From assembly GCF_014905175.1 (NCBI RefSeq), contig NC_057788.1:14409404-14473403 (forward strand): a stretch of 64,000 bases of DNA, in the 5' to 3' direction. The notes beneath the pieces are model-generated. The model did no database searches and was not told the origin of the DNA. It saw only the letters and a list, made by a program, of their open reading frames with translations. Shown here piece by piece: positions 46,546-57,180 of the stretch; within the stretch, counting starts at the first letter, position 1; each line of letters starts with the position of its first letter. The DNA is from Aphidius gifuensis (lineage: Eukaryota; Arthropoda; Insecta; Hymenoptera; Braconidae). The translations under genes and the position numbers were made by a program.

Positions 46546-46612
46546 GCATGGCCGCGCGTGTTAAGGTCCGTAGTTGTAATCTGAAAGTTCCGAGTTCGCG
46601 TCCCGCTAGTGG
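46546..46612 (+). other. tRNA-like module inside CCCGAGTGG element
   Basis: TGGCCGCGCGTGTTAAGG resembles an A box, AGTTGTAATCTG an anticodon loop (TGT at the centre), and GAGTTCGCGTCCCG a B box. It is homologous to 33451-33519 in the fragment copy, so it belongs to the element. It cannot fold into a complete tRNA. Confidence 0.55.
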
Positions 46613-47099
46613 TTAGGTAATTTAAGTTATGTTAGGTATATAAAATCTTATCGTTCAATCTGTTTCATCAATAACATTGCTATAGTAAATTAGTTACAAA
46701 ACATCAATTAATAAAAAACAATTTTTTTTTAAAAATTACTTGATCCGTTTCAGATCAGGAATCCTGTTCCATTCCTGATCAGGTATCCTGGTCAGGTTTC
46801 CTGATCCGATTCTGATCAGAATCCTAAAAAAAAGCGTTACATTCTGATCCGTTCCTGAACAGGATTCCTGGTTATATTCTAGTCAGGAATCCTGATCCAT
46901 TCCTGTTCAGGTATCCTGGCTCTAACCCTAAAATCTGGCCAGGTTTCCTGATCCGATTCTGATCAGAATCCTAAAAAAGAGCGTTACATTCTGATCCGTT
47001 CCTGAACAGGATTCCTGATCCGGTTCTGATTTGAAATCAGGTTCCCTGATCCGGTTCTGATCAGAACCTTAACTAAATTTCCACTCGGGGAGGCCGACA

Positions 47100-47201
47100 G
47101 GCAAGTGTTTATGATGAGAAAGCATAGCTCTCACTCAGTCACCCTGGTGGGCTCTGAAAAGAAATGTGGAAAGGGCAGCTTCCCTATCATAAACTCTTGC
47201 C
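47100..47201. repeat. Small inverted-repeat element (102 bp)
   Basis: Ends GGCAAGTGTTTATGAT and ATCATAAACTCTTGCC match at 15 of 16 positions. The interior is richer in GC than the surroundings. A 69-codon plus ORF starting at 47105 is read from it. Confidence 0.55.
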
Positions 47202-47393
47202 AGTCTACTGTTCCGGTAACGTTGTTCCCGGGGAAAAATCCAAAAGATACCCGTTTTGATAATATTTGTAAACACATGCACAGATCGTTACAGATCTTTG
47301 AAGATACCCAATGATCATAACATTGGATGTTATATTTACCACTGAAAGATACCCAGGGAAAAATTTAGAAGATACCCTGTTTGATCATGTTTG
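47202..47393. repeat. Fragment shared with 53665-53790
   Basis: GGGAAAAATCCAAAAGATACCC, AACACATGCACAGATCGTTACAGATC and GGATGTTATATTTACC recur in reverse complement at 53665-53790. It is probably one TIR arm of a larger broken element. Confidence 0.55.
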
Positions 47394-47859
47394 GGGGTTA
47401 TCTGGTGTATATTGCTTTAGGAAACATTTGGAAAATTGATCCAAAAGATACGTCAAAAGGTTTTCTTATAATAAGCGGTCATGGTTTTTGATTTCAGGGG
47501 TTTTATAATTTTATATAAGACGTTCCATGATTTTATAAAGCCTCACATGACTTTAAGGTTGGATTTTCCGCAATTTAATTTTCGATATTTTTTTTTAATT
47601 GTTCGAATGAAATAACTATCTATTCAGTAGAATTATTTCATAAAATGGAGAAATGGCCATTTAGAAACAACCTTAAAGTCATGCGAGGCTTTATAAGATC
47701 ATGAGACGTCTAATATAAAATTATACCCCCCCCCCCCCCAAATCATTGAACCATGTCTGCTTATTATAAGATCTTATATATAAGAAAACCTTTTTACGTA
47801 AGTTTTGGATCAATTTTCCAAATGTTGCCGAAAGATATACATATACACCAGATAACCCC
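47394..47859. mobile_element. Foldback element with a MITE inserted at its centre
   Basis: The left arm (GGGTTATCTGGTGTATAT, then GAAAATTGATCC) is mirrored on the right (GGATCAATTTTCC, then ATATACACCAGATAACCC). The arms meet at TGACTTTAAAGTCA, exactly where a 116-bp TTAA-flanked MITE (47557-47672, same family as 17962-18644) has gone in. A C14 run near 47729 breaks the right arm. Confidence 0.75.
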
Positions 47860-48394
47860 GTGCATTGATTCCTTCGATTGGTGAAAATTTATCATAAAAA
47901 AGAATAGAACGTAAAATTCTATTTCCAAGAAGGTTTGTTATCAAATATAAAATTTTTTGTTTGCAGTGTATGTATTTTTCAGGCAAGAAAATGGCGCATT
48001 AGAACATGGTGAAGCCCATACTTTACCGCTTAAAGGTGTCTCCGTTGAGACCATGAATTTATTATATACGTGTAATAAAAAAAGACCAGTCCGAAATTTT
48101 ACTTTGCATACCCTGTTGGAAATATTTCTTCGCCATTTCTCACCTTATTCCGAAAATGACCCATGGTTGGAGAAATGACGGAGAATTATTTTCAACATTT
48201 TTCCTACTATGAGTCATTTTCGGAAGAAAAGTGGAAAAAAATGGACAAAAGACGGAGAAATATTTAAACCAGGGTCATCAATAATAAGCCCATCGACATT
48301 TACATCAGTACAAACGCCCCGTCATTTTTTTGAATCTGCCAGAATCTACCAAATTACTTTCACCAGAATACCCCCACGAAAAATTATATATCAT
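47860..48394 (+). pseudogene. Exon-like remnant interrupted by a 166-bp MITE
   Basis: After an acceptor-like TATTTTTCAG (47972-47981) an open stretch reads Q-E-N-G-A-L-E-H-G-E-A-H-T-L-P-L-K-G-V-S-V then N-L-L-Y-T-C-N-K-K-R-P-V-R-N-F-T-L-H. It is cut at 48110 by a MITE with ends ACCCTG/CAGGGT and CAT on both sides (48107-48109 and 48276-48278); the frame stops after it. The protein is not recognised. A fragment of the CACTG foldback (47900-47968) lies just upstream. Confidence 0.4.
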
Positions 48395-49479
48395 CACTGA
48401 GAGAAATATTAACTAAGAATTACAAACGTAAAAGAAAAAATTACAAAATAAATAGTAAAAACTGCGTTCCCCCGTCATTTATAAGAATTATTCGTATATT
48501 GATACATAATTTTTACAATAAAATTATGTAAAAAATCTGGCCATTGACTATATACACTACTAAGCCATAAAATTTACACAATTTTATTGTAATTTCTGTT
48601 TAAAAAAATGACTAAATTCACGACACTCACAAGTAAATTTTAGAATGCTGAGAATTTACCCACTACCGGTTTTAGAATTTACTAAATTTTATTATAAATT
48701 TTATTTGAAAGTTGGACATTTTTTGTGTTAAGTTGGGCAGTTTGTGCTAGATTCACGGAGAATAGCAATCAATTCCCGGCAACATTTTTTCTTTTCTGTT
48801 TACACGCTCAAAACTCGAAAACTAATTGTTAAATAGAAAAAAGTTACTCTTGATAAATTGTTTAGAAATAAATAACCAATAATAAACCTCGCTTAACCCC
48901 ATACCTAGCTTCAACAGATAAGGCTGTAGAAATGCTTGAAATTACATGACAGTTCAATCATTTGTTCAATCGGTCGGCCATCTTTGTGTTATTTCGCCCC
49001 ACAAACAGAATTTTTACAAAGCTATATAGTAAAAAATATTTGAGTCTATGCTAACTTTTATATGTGTACATGATAATTTTTATTATATATATAAGAATAT
49101 TTATTAAATTGTGCAGTATTTTTCATTCAAACATATAATAATTTTTATCGTTTTCACTAAACATGTATGTTCTTTATTTAATTAACTCATAACTCATGAT
49201 CTAAGAGATTAATCAAAAAAAGTAATTCTTCATTAATTGTTTAGAATTGAATTTTCAATAATAAACTTCACTCAACCCCATGTCTATCTGCAATGGATAA
49301 CGATGTATAGAGGCTTGAAGTAACCTAGCAATTTTTTGACATTTTACACATTTTACATAATTTTATTGTAGAATTCCGACTCTCGCGGCCAGTCCCAGAA
49401 TTAAAACAAAAATTACAAAGTACTATAGTAATTTCTATTCAACCATGATTTTAATTTTTAGTTAAAATTTCTCTCAGTG
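48395..49479. mobile_element. CACTGAG-type MITE (copy 1, complete)
   Basis: A 1085-bp element with ends CACTGAGAGAAATATTAAC and GTTAAAATTTCTCTCAGTG, and AT on both sides. It is similar throughout to the 838-bp copy at 54997-55834 and to the truncated copy at 50754. Internal direct repeats around ACCCCATGTCTATCTGCAAT and ACCCCATACCTAGCTTCAAC suggest an internal duplication. Confidence 0.85.
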
Positions 49480-50753
49480 ATGGATATATGCTAAAAATTT
49501 CTGGAAAAAATAATAGTAACGCACTCTTGTAGCAACACCTGTGACTATTGTGTGCACAAAATCACACAAAATTCAGAGACAGACTATATTAAGGTAATAA
49601 GGTTTCAGTAAATTATACACCAAGCAAACTGTCACAGATATAGGTTAATCATAAACGAGAATAAAAAAAAAAAGAGAAATAAGTTACAGCCAGGTGATAA
49701 TATTTAGTAACAAAAGGGGTGGCCTAACAAAAATCACCAAGGACAAACAATAAAACAGTAGATGATTCATTTATAAAAAAGACGTCAGTTAACTTTACGT
49801 TGCAACGTTTATTCGTCACTCTATTGGCTCACGCGCACATCGACGTTATTCGTTCGATACATTCGATGCATCGATATATTTATGATGGTTAGGTTAATTC
49901 AATGCAATTTAATAGTTGAACACTATTGAGTAAACAAATAAGTAGAAAAATACATTGCCACAACGTCTATAGATTCACATGTGCATGATGTCAAATATAT
50001 TTTATTTATTTATGGTATTTTTTCGATAATATATTGAATTAATTATAAAAAAGACATCTTGAAGAAGTAAAATACTTTTTTTTTTAGGTTTCTACTTATG
50101 CATTTGTTTATAACAATAAAAACAATAATGAACAATCGGTAACGTATACGGGCGTGTGATCGACCGCGCGATACTTCAGATGTTTATTGTTATAAAAAAA
50201 TGCATCAGTATAAATCCAAAAAAAAAAAATATATTTTTTATTTCTTCAAAATGTCCTTTATTTAATGAATATTTTAGAAATACTGTGCAACGAATATTTA
50301 TTGTTTAAACTTTTAAGATTTTTTTTTTTCATATTTTTCATTGTCTATTAATATTTTTTTTACAATAAATATTTGTTGCACAGTATTTCTGAAATATCTA
50401 TTGAATAAAAGACATCTTCAAGAAGTAAAATATTTTTTTTTTTTTGTAATTCTACTAATGGATTTTTTTATAACAATAATAACAATAAACATCTGAAGTG
50501 TTACCGATTGTTTATTATTTTTATAAAAAAAATGCATCAGTAGAAATCCGAAAAAATATATAGTTTTCTTCTTCAAGATATCTTTTATTCAATGAATATT
50601 CCCGGAATACTGTGCAGCGAATATTGATTGTAAAAAAAAAATATTGAAAATAAAGACCAATAGAAAATTATGAAGTTAAAAATCTTTAAAAGTTTAAACA
50701 ATTCTTTTTAGTATAAAGAAATATACTGAAAACCATAACTATTCCCATACATA
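49480..50753. repeat. Series of alternating palindromes at 50040-50610
   Basis: 49480-50039 shows nothing recognisable. From 50040 the blocks GACATCTTGAAGAAGTAAAATA, TCTACTTATGCATTTGTTTATAAC and CAATAATGAACAATCGGTAACG appear and then recur alternately inverted and direct near 50190-50265, 50398-50475 and 50520-50600. The block GCAACGAATATTTATTG is likewise mirrored at 50365-50385. Four arms of one inverted repeat therefore lie in a row. Confidence 0.6.
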
Positions 50754-50948
50754 CACTGAGAGAAATTTTAAGTAAGAATTACAGAAGTAAAAGAAAAAAT
50801 TACAAAATAAATAGTAAAAACTGCGTTCCCCCGTCATTTATAAGAATTATTCGTATATTGATACATAATTTTTACAATAAAATTATGTAAAAAATCTGGC
50901 CATTGACTATATACAATACTAAGCCATAAAATTTACACAATTTTATTG
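50754..50948 (+). mobile_element. CACTGAG-type MITE, truncated copy
   Basis: It matches the first 195 bp of 48395-49479 at about 97 percent and stops at the left end of the CACGG element at 50949. No continuation follows that element. Confidence 0.75.
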
Positions 50949-51591
50949 CACGGAAAAAAATTTTTAGCTGCAGCAACGAGCTGGATAGCTGTCTCTCCTA
51001 TCCACGGCTAACTAACCTTTGGATAGTTAGCAGAGGATTGTTATTTTGGCAATCCACATTTGACAGGTTACTATTCTTGTGAAAACAGCGTGCCTACTCG
51101 TTACATTAGCTACACTTTGGTGGCTGTGGTAGCTATCCAAAGCCTGACAAGCTGGTATCGCTTTAGTAGCTATTTAGGATTGCGTATATGCATAACTATA
51201 AGTATATAGACATACGAAGTACAAACAATATATACATTTACTAATTTTTAAAATTATTATCTAATTAATTTTATACTAAATTTGATGCACCAAATAAACG
51301 CCAACTTGAATACAAAATTTTATGCTAAATTTTTAATAACTATATGGATTATTTTAGTCATTGTTAATAATAATTTGGTGGATCTGTCAAAAAAGAGAGG
51401 TTATGAACACAACAGCTGTTGACATTGAGATTATGTCGAACCTGACGAGTTGGTTAGCCACGCTAGCTATCCAGTCGGCTGGAATAACTAACCGATTGTC
51501 TTTTTAATATATCGGGCTTGATTATTAAATCAACTATCCTTTTTTAACTATCCAAACGCCTCGTGACTGCAGCTAAAAATTTTTTTCCGTG
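50949..51591. mobile_element. CACGG-type MITE with perfect TIRs (AGCTGCAG family)
   Basis: A 643-bp element with ends CACGGAAAAAAATTTTTAGC and its exact complement, extended by TGCAG/CTGCA. The interior carries many GGATAGCT/AGCTATCC motifs in both orientations near the ends. Flanks are TG on the left and TA on the right. Confidence 0.8.
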
Positions 51592-51713
51592 TACGCTTTA
51601 AATAAAAGGAAAAAGAAACAAATTCTGCTATACCATCAATGATAAATAACTAATGCATGCGGCTGCATACACACACATATATGCATGTAAAAAAAAATTC
51701 AGGAGTAGGGATA
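51592..51713. other. Short unassigned spacer
   Basis: Contains an (AC)n-like stretch near 51670. No gene is seen. Confidence 0.4.
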
Positions 51714-52041
51714 GGCGCGGGGTATGCGCAACGTATCCGAAGAAATTAGACATTTCAGCTTGAAAATTTATTTTTTAGTAAGATTTAATACCTGGCTTTT
51801 ACTGACTCTTATATCTTTTTTATTATTTGTTGGAAAAAATCGAGAGTAGGCTCATTGGAAAGAGAGGCATCGATATATATAATGAAACTGTTTTTATTTT
51901 TTTTTTTAAACAAATAATTAGAACGACATTTGATAAATTAAAAACGACGACGTCACGGACCACTGACTTAAAATACTTATACCCGGTAAAGAGTCTTGCT
52001 TTTTAAAAATTGAGGCGAGACTCTACCGAGTCTCTTGATAT
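51714..52041 (+). repeat. Dispersed 330-bp repeat ending in a hairpin (copy 2)
   Basis: Second copy of 15292-15622, with the same head (GGCGCGGGGTATG) and terminal hairpin (GCGAGACTCTACCGAGTCTC, TTGATAT). It directly abuts the next palindromic element. Confidence 0.65.
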
Positions 52042-53185
52042 TTTGTCTTTTGATTTGAGGAAAAATTTGCTAAAAAAAAATGACATACCTCAATTTGAAA
52101 GACAAGTCATTCAATTTCAAGTCTTTCAATTCAAGCAGCGAGCGATCAAGTTGAGAAAAAATTTGCTAAAATGAAATCAAAATTTGCTCTATTTATATCA
52201 TTATTCACTCAACTTAAACATGTTTTTTTTCTCAACTTGAATGATTTTTGTCAATACATTTTTTAATTAAAAAAAAAAAAAAATTATTATTTTTTGCTCA
52301 CTGAGAACTGCATTTCGTTTTTTGTTTGTATCATGGTTTTTTTTTTTGTAAATTAATTTTTTGTCCCGAGCGCGATTTGAACCTATCTCCCTAAAAACCT
52401 ATCTAAACCTATATTCCAAACGCCAGTGTGTTATCCCTAAGCCATACCCTAAGCCATCGCACGTTAACTTGAAAGACAGAAAATTTTCATCCTCATTCAG
52501 AATGACCTTCTTTGACATATATTATTTATTGAATATATAATATACTTGACGTTTTATAATACATTTATTTGAATAAAGTTTATTTTAGTTTTTTTTTTTC
52601 AGACAAATAACAAAAAAAAGTAAAGTGGTGATGTAATTTAATTTATTATAAAATACATACTCTAATTTGAATAAGTTAACAAAGTCAATCATATATTTTC
52701 TTTTTTTACTACATAGATATATAGATTTAACTTATTTCAATTCTTAAATTGATTTTTTGTTGCTTTGATTTAATTCTCAAGTGATTTCAATTAACAAATA
52801 TTTTACATAAAAAAAATCAATACTGTTTTGAATTGAGGCATATATTATTTTATTTTAGCAAATTTGCTCTCAACTTGATCGCTCGTTGCTTTAAATTGAA
52901 TGACTCTTCTTTCAAATTGAGGTATATGTCATTTCATTTTAGCAAATTTTTTCTCAAATTGATCGTTTGTTGCTTTAATTTAATTCTCAAGTTATTTTAA
53001 TTAATAAATATTTTACATAAAAAAAATCAATATTGTTTTGAATTGAGGTATATATTATTTTATTTTAGCAAATTTTCTCTCAACTTGAACGCTTGTTGCC
53101 TCAAATCGAATGAATTGTCTTTCAAATTGGGGTATATGTCATTTTTTTTTTGCAAATTTTTCCTCAAATCAAAAGACAAAATATC
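52037..53185. mobile_element. Palindromic element with internal 218-bp repeats and tRNA-like module
   Basis: Ends GATATTTTGTCTTTTGATTT and AAATCAAAAGACAAAATATC are exact inverted copies extending to 34 bp. On the right, two units of about 218 bp (TTGTTGCTTTGATTTAATTC at 52755 and its copy at 52970) repeat TCAATA...TTTTGAATTGAGG. On the left, a tRNA-like segment lies at 52364-52463. No ORF is present. Confidence 0.7.
52364..52463 (-). other. tRNA-like module with internal duplications
   Basis: On the minus strand TGGCTTAGGGATAACACACTGG resembles an A box and D-arm, GGCGT-TTGGAAT-ATAGG an anticodon arm (GGA centre), and AGGTTCAAATCGCG a B box. Short duplications (TGGCTTAGGG twice; TAGGTTTAGATAGGTTT) have lengthened it. 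Confidence 0.5.
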
Positions 53186-54265
53186 CTTAAGTTTATCACA
53201 AGTTTTCTTAAATTAACTCTATATTTTTTCAAAAAAAAATAATTTGTCTCAAATTAAAAAAAAAATTTTTTCAAAATAAGACATTTTTTCTCGAATTAAT
53301 TTTTTTTTTTTCAACTTAAGACAAAAAAGTTCCAAGAAAAAATTTGCTAATATGAAGAAAAATTTTTTTCAATAACAGCAATTTTTTTTCTCAGTGCTCT
53401 TTACACTCCTTTCTCCGCATGGGCCACTTTGGGAGAAATTTGGAGTAATTGCAAAGAAATTCGGAGTAATTGCCGTGAAATTGAGGAGAAATATTTTTGC
53501 CACGGTAGTGACAAAAAAAATTAAGCGTTATAACTCAGCGTTATACACTCAGTCGTAAGGTGAGTTCTCAGCGTAAAGTGAGTCCCGAGCGTAAGATTCT
53601 GTCAGACTTTTGAAAGACAAGAATTTGACTGGCAGAATCTACTAGAATTTGCAAGATTGTCTTCACCAGGTATGGTAAATATAACATCTAATGATCGTTG
53701 AGTATTTTCAAAGATCTGTAACGATCTGTGCATGTGTTTACAGATATTATCAAATCGGGTGTCTTCTGGATTTTTTCCCAGGGTATAAAAATTCTATTAT
53801 AAATTAATTATTGAATGAAAAAACAATTTTACATTCAATATTATGACTACTTTAAAAAATTGGCTTATGAATTCGACTGGAATAAATTAAAGTATATCAC
53901 TATATCAATTCTCATTTTTATTATAATTTTAATAAAAAAAATTTTCTTAAAATTATCTAGAAAACTTTCGGGAATAGTTTTTCTTTTTTATTAACAATTT
54001 TATTAAAAGCTTTACTTAAAACAGTTTCTCATTTTTATGATCAATTTTAATAAAAAAACTTTACTTAAAATTTTCTGGAAAATTTCCGGATGTCAATTCC
54101 AGCACTCGTATTCATGAATGAGGATCTTCTCATTAGAGCTTTTTTTCCGACGGCGGCGCTTTAAAAACTTTGTCAAAGTTCTGTATGAAATGGAGTCTAT
54201 GACAAGAGAGCTCATTTTCATTTTTCTCGCTGTCGAGCTGGGGTTTAGATCGTCATATAATACAC
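53186..54265. other. Mixed repeat fragments, no gene
   Basis: Near 53385-53395 TTTTTCTCAGTG is a CACTGAG-type right end without a partner. 53410-53500 repeats GGAGTAATTGC/GGAGAAAT units like those at 5915. 53520-53590 repeats AGCGTTATA and GCGTAAG. 53665-53790 is the inverted copy of 47230-47340. The 76-codon ORF at 54118 ends inside the next inverted repeat. Confidence 0.5.
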
Positions 54266-56784
54266 ATGAGCAAGTCCACCAATTCCGAACGTCGATGTGG
54301 GCCTCACTATCTTCTATCTTGCTGAAAATTGGTCAGTCGCAAGGCTAGATTAAGACGGTAAACTCGTATTTTTTTTTTTTTTTTTTTCTAGTCATTATTT
54401 TCGGAGTTTTTCTATGGGGAATTCCATCACATTCATATTTTTTTTTTTTTTCCAAATAATTTTTTTCAGACTTTTAGAACGAAAAAAAAGTTTTATCAAA
54501 AATATTTTTCTACGTAGAATTAAATCTACAGTAGAAAATTTTCTCAGCTTTTTTTATAGGAAATCATAGTTTTTTTGTATAATTATAAAAAAACTTTGAA
54601 ATCAAGGTTTAAAAGGTAAAAAGCTGTTTTGGTGGGCTTGCCCATACATTGATTTATTTAAAAATATTTTTTTCGAAAAGCTAAGAAAATTTTACCATAT
54701 TGGTGGAAAATTCGGGATAGGATCTCCGTAAAAACGGCCAGAATCAATAAAAAAGTAAAAAAATAAAATGAATAAATAAACAATAGGGTTTTTTACTTTT
54801 TTTTTTCTTACCTTAATGAACTTACCTCATCGAATAACGATTGAAAATAGGCTCAATCGATTGGTGATGATGCCCTGAATATGAAAATAACAATGGCTAA
54901 TCATTTGGGAGGAACTTATTTAATGGCCGACCTGAAAACTGCAAGTTCTAACAAAAAAAATAGCTAAAATGAGGTAAGTCAACTTACCTTACCGTACACT
55001 GAGAGAAATTTTAACTAAAAATTACAAACGTGTAAGAAAAAATTACAAATCGAATAGTAAAAACTGCGTTCCTCCGATTATTTGTAAGAATTATTCGTAT
55101 ATTGATAAATAATTTTTACAATAAAGTTATGTAAAAAATTTGGCCATTGACTATTACACGCTCAAAACTCGAAAACTAATTGAAAATAGAAAAAATTCAT
55201 TCTTGATAAATTGTTTAGAAATAAATTACCAACAATAAACCTCGCTTAACCCCATACCTAGCTTCAACAGATAAGGCTGTAGAAATGCTTGAAATTACAT
55301 GACAATTCAATCATTTGTTCAATCAGTCGGCCATCTTTGTATTATTTCGCCCCACAACCAGAATTTTTACAAAGCGATATAGTAAAAAATATTTAAGTCT
55401 ATGCTAACTTTTATATGTGTACATGATAAATTTTATTATATATATTAGAATATTTATTAAATTGTTCAGTATTTTTTATTCGAACTTATAATATTTTTTA
55501 TCGTTTCCACAAAACATGTATGTGCTTTATTTTAATTAACTCATAACTCATTATCTAAGACATTAATCAAAAAAAGTAATTCTTTATAAATTGTTTAGAA
55601 TTAAATTCTCAATAATTAACTCCACTCAACCCCATGTCTATCTGCAATAGATAACGATGTACAGAGACTTGAAGTAACATAACAATTTTTTGACATTGTG
55701 TGACATTTTACATAATTTTATTGTAGAATATCATCTCTCGCGGCCAATCCCAGAAATAAAACAAAAATTACAAAGCAGTATAGTAATTTCTATTCAACAT
55801 GGGTTTTAATTTTTAGTTAAAATTTCTCTCAGTGTATAATAATTGTAACCAGGCCCAATCGATTAGTAATAATGCGCAAAATATGGAAATGACAATGGCC
55901 GACTATTTATGAAAAACTTTTTTGATGGCCGAAAGAAAAACTGCAAATTTAAAAAAATGAAAAAAAAAAAAAAAGGAGGTTAGTAAGCTTATCTTATCGT
56001 ATAACCGTCAAAAATGGGTTCAATCGATCAGTAATGATGCCCTGAATATAAAAATAACGATGGCTGACCATTTAGAAGGAACTTTCTTGATGGCCGACCA
56101 AAAAACTTCAAATCTTAAGTTTAAATGTTTTGTTTTTAGGATTCAAAGTCGCCCATCACAAAAGTTCCTCTTAAATTGTCAGCCAATGTTATTTTTATAT
56201 TCAGGGCATCATCACCAATCGATTAAGCCTATCTTCAACCGTTATTCGATGAGGTAAGTTCATTGAGGTAAAAAAAGAAAAGTAAAAACCCTATTGTTTA
56301 TTTTATTTTTTTACTTTTTTATTGATTCTGGCTGTTTTTAGTTTTTACGGAGATATCCCATCCTGAATTTTTCACCAATATAGTGAAATTTTCTTCGCTT
56401 TGCGAAAGAAATATTTTGAAATAAATCGATGTGTGGGCAATCCCACAAAAACAGCTTTTTACATTTTAAACCCTGATTTCAAAGTTTTTTTATAAATATA
56501 CAAAAAAACTGAGATTTCCTATAAAAAGCTGAGAAATTTCTACGTAGAAAAATATTATTGATAAAACTTTCTTTTCGTTCTAAAAGTCTGAAAAAATTAT
56601 TTGAAAAAAAAAAAAATATGAATGTGATGGAATTCCCCATAGAATAACTCCAAAAATGACTAGAAAAAAAAAAAAAAAAAATACGAGTTTACCGTATTAA
56701 TCTAGTCTTGCGACTGATCAATTTTCAGCAGGATAGAAGATAGTGAGGCCCACATCGACGTTCGGAATTAGTAGACTTGCTCAT
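54266..56784. mobile_element. 2.5-kb inverted-repeat element with arms of about 600 bp
   Basis: The left arm (from ATGAGCAAGTCCACCAATTC) is mirrored to 56784 (GAATTAGTAGACTTGCTCAT), and the two arms match at about 90 percent for some 600 bp (shared GTCGATGTGGGCCTCAC and GTGATGGAATTCCCCAT). The loop holds three degenerate units of a 150-bp repeat (AATCGATTGGTGATGATGCC, ATGGCCGACC) and the CACTGAG MITE at 54997-55834. Confidence 0.8.
54997..55834. mobile_element. CACTGAG-type MITE (copy 3, complete)
   Basis: An 838-bp element with ends CACTGAGAGAAATTTTAAC and GTTAAAATTTCTCTCAGTG, and TA on both sides. It lies in the loop of the 2.5-kb inverted repeat, so it is younger. It lacks about 250 bp present in the 48395 copy. 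Confidence 0.85.
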
Positions 56785-57180
56785 ATATATATATATGCCA
56801 TGTTTGGATGATTTCGAGCACCATATCTAAACTAAAAAAATATATCCTGTTTCAAACCTAAATTAAAAAAAATATGCATTATGTTGCGAGTACGTGCGGG
56901 GGAAGTGAAACTTCTTATGGAGCGATTGCGGTGATAAAAGTATAAGTTCTTTTTATTGTTTTTTTTGTTGGTATTGAAAATTCATATTACGGTTGGTATT
57001 CATATTATTGTTCATTTCATTAACTAGTAAGATCCATATATTAAAATAAAATGGTAATTATACATATTAGCTATTCAAGATATTCTTTGTGATATGCAAT
57101 TTTGTAATATTATTTTAAATTACACAATAATAAAAAATGAGTATAAAATTTTGTATTCTTATAAATTATTTTGTTATAAA
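56785..57180. other. 3' flank of the repeat-protein gene
   Basis: AT-rich. AAGTGAAACTTCTTATGG at about 56905 repeats the leader motif of 16827 and 23651. No gene is assigned. Confidence 0.4.

Larger units (their letters stand above)
45272..47089. mobile_element. CCCGAGTGG-ended element carrying a 120-bp tandem array
   Basis: An 1818-bp element with ends CCCGAGTGGAAAAATTTT and AAATTTCCACTCGGG and GA on both sides (45270-45271 and 47090-47091). Order inside: a CCTGATC/GATCAGG-rich left flank, eight tandem 120-bp units (45421-46360), AT-rich DNA, a tRNA-like module (46546-46612), then a right flank rich in GGATTCCTGATC motifs. No ORF fits a transposase. A fragment is at 33148-33519. Confidence 0.8.

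Noticed and set aside
54118..56257. ORFs at 54118 and 56060 as exons of one gene
   Set aside because: One runs into the arm and the other lies in the loop repeats of the same inverted repeat. Their peptides show no domain.
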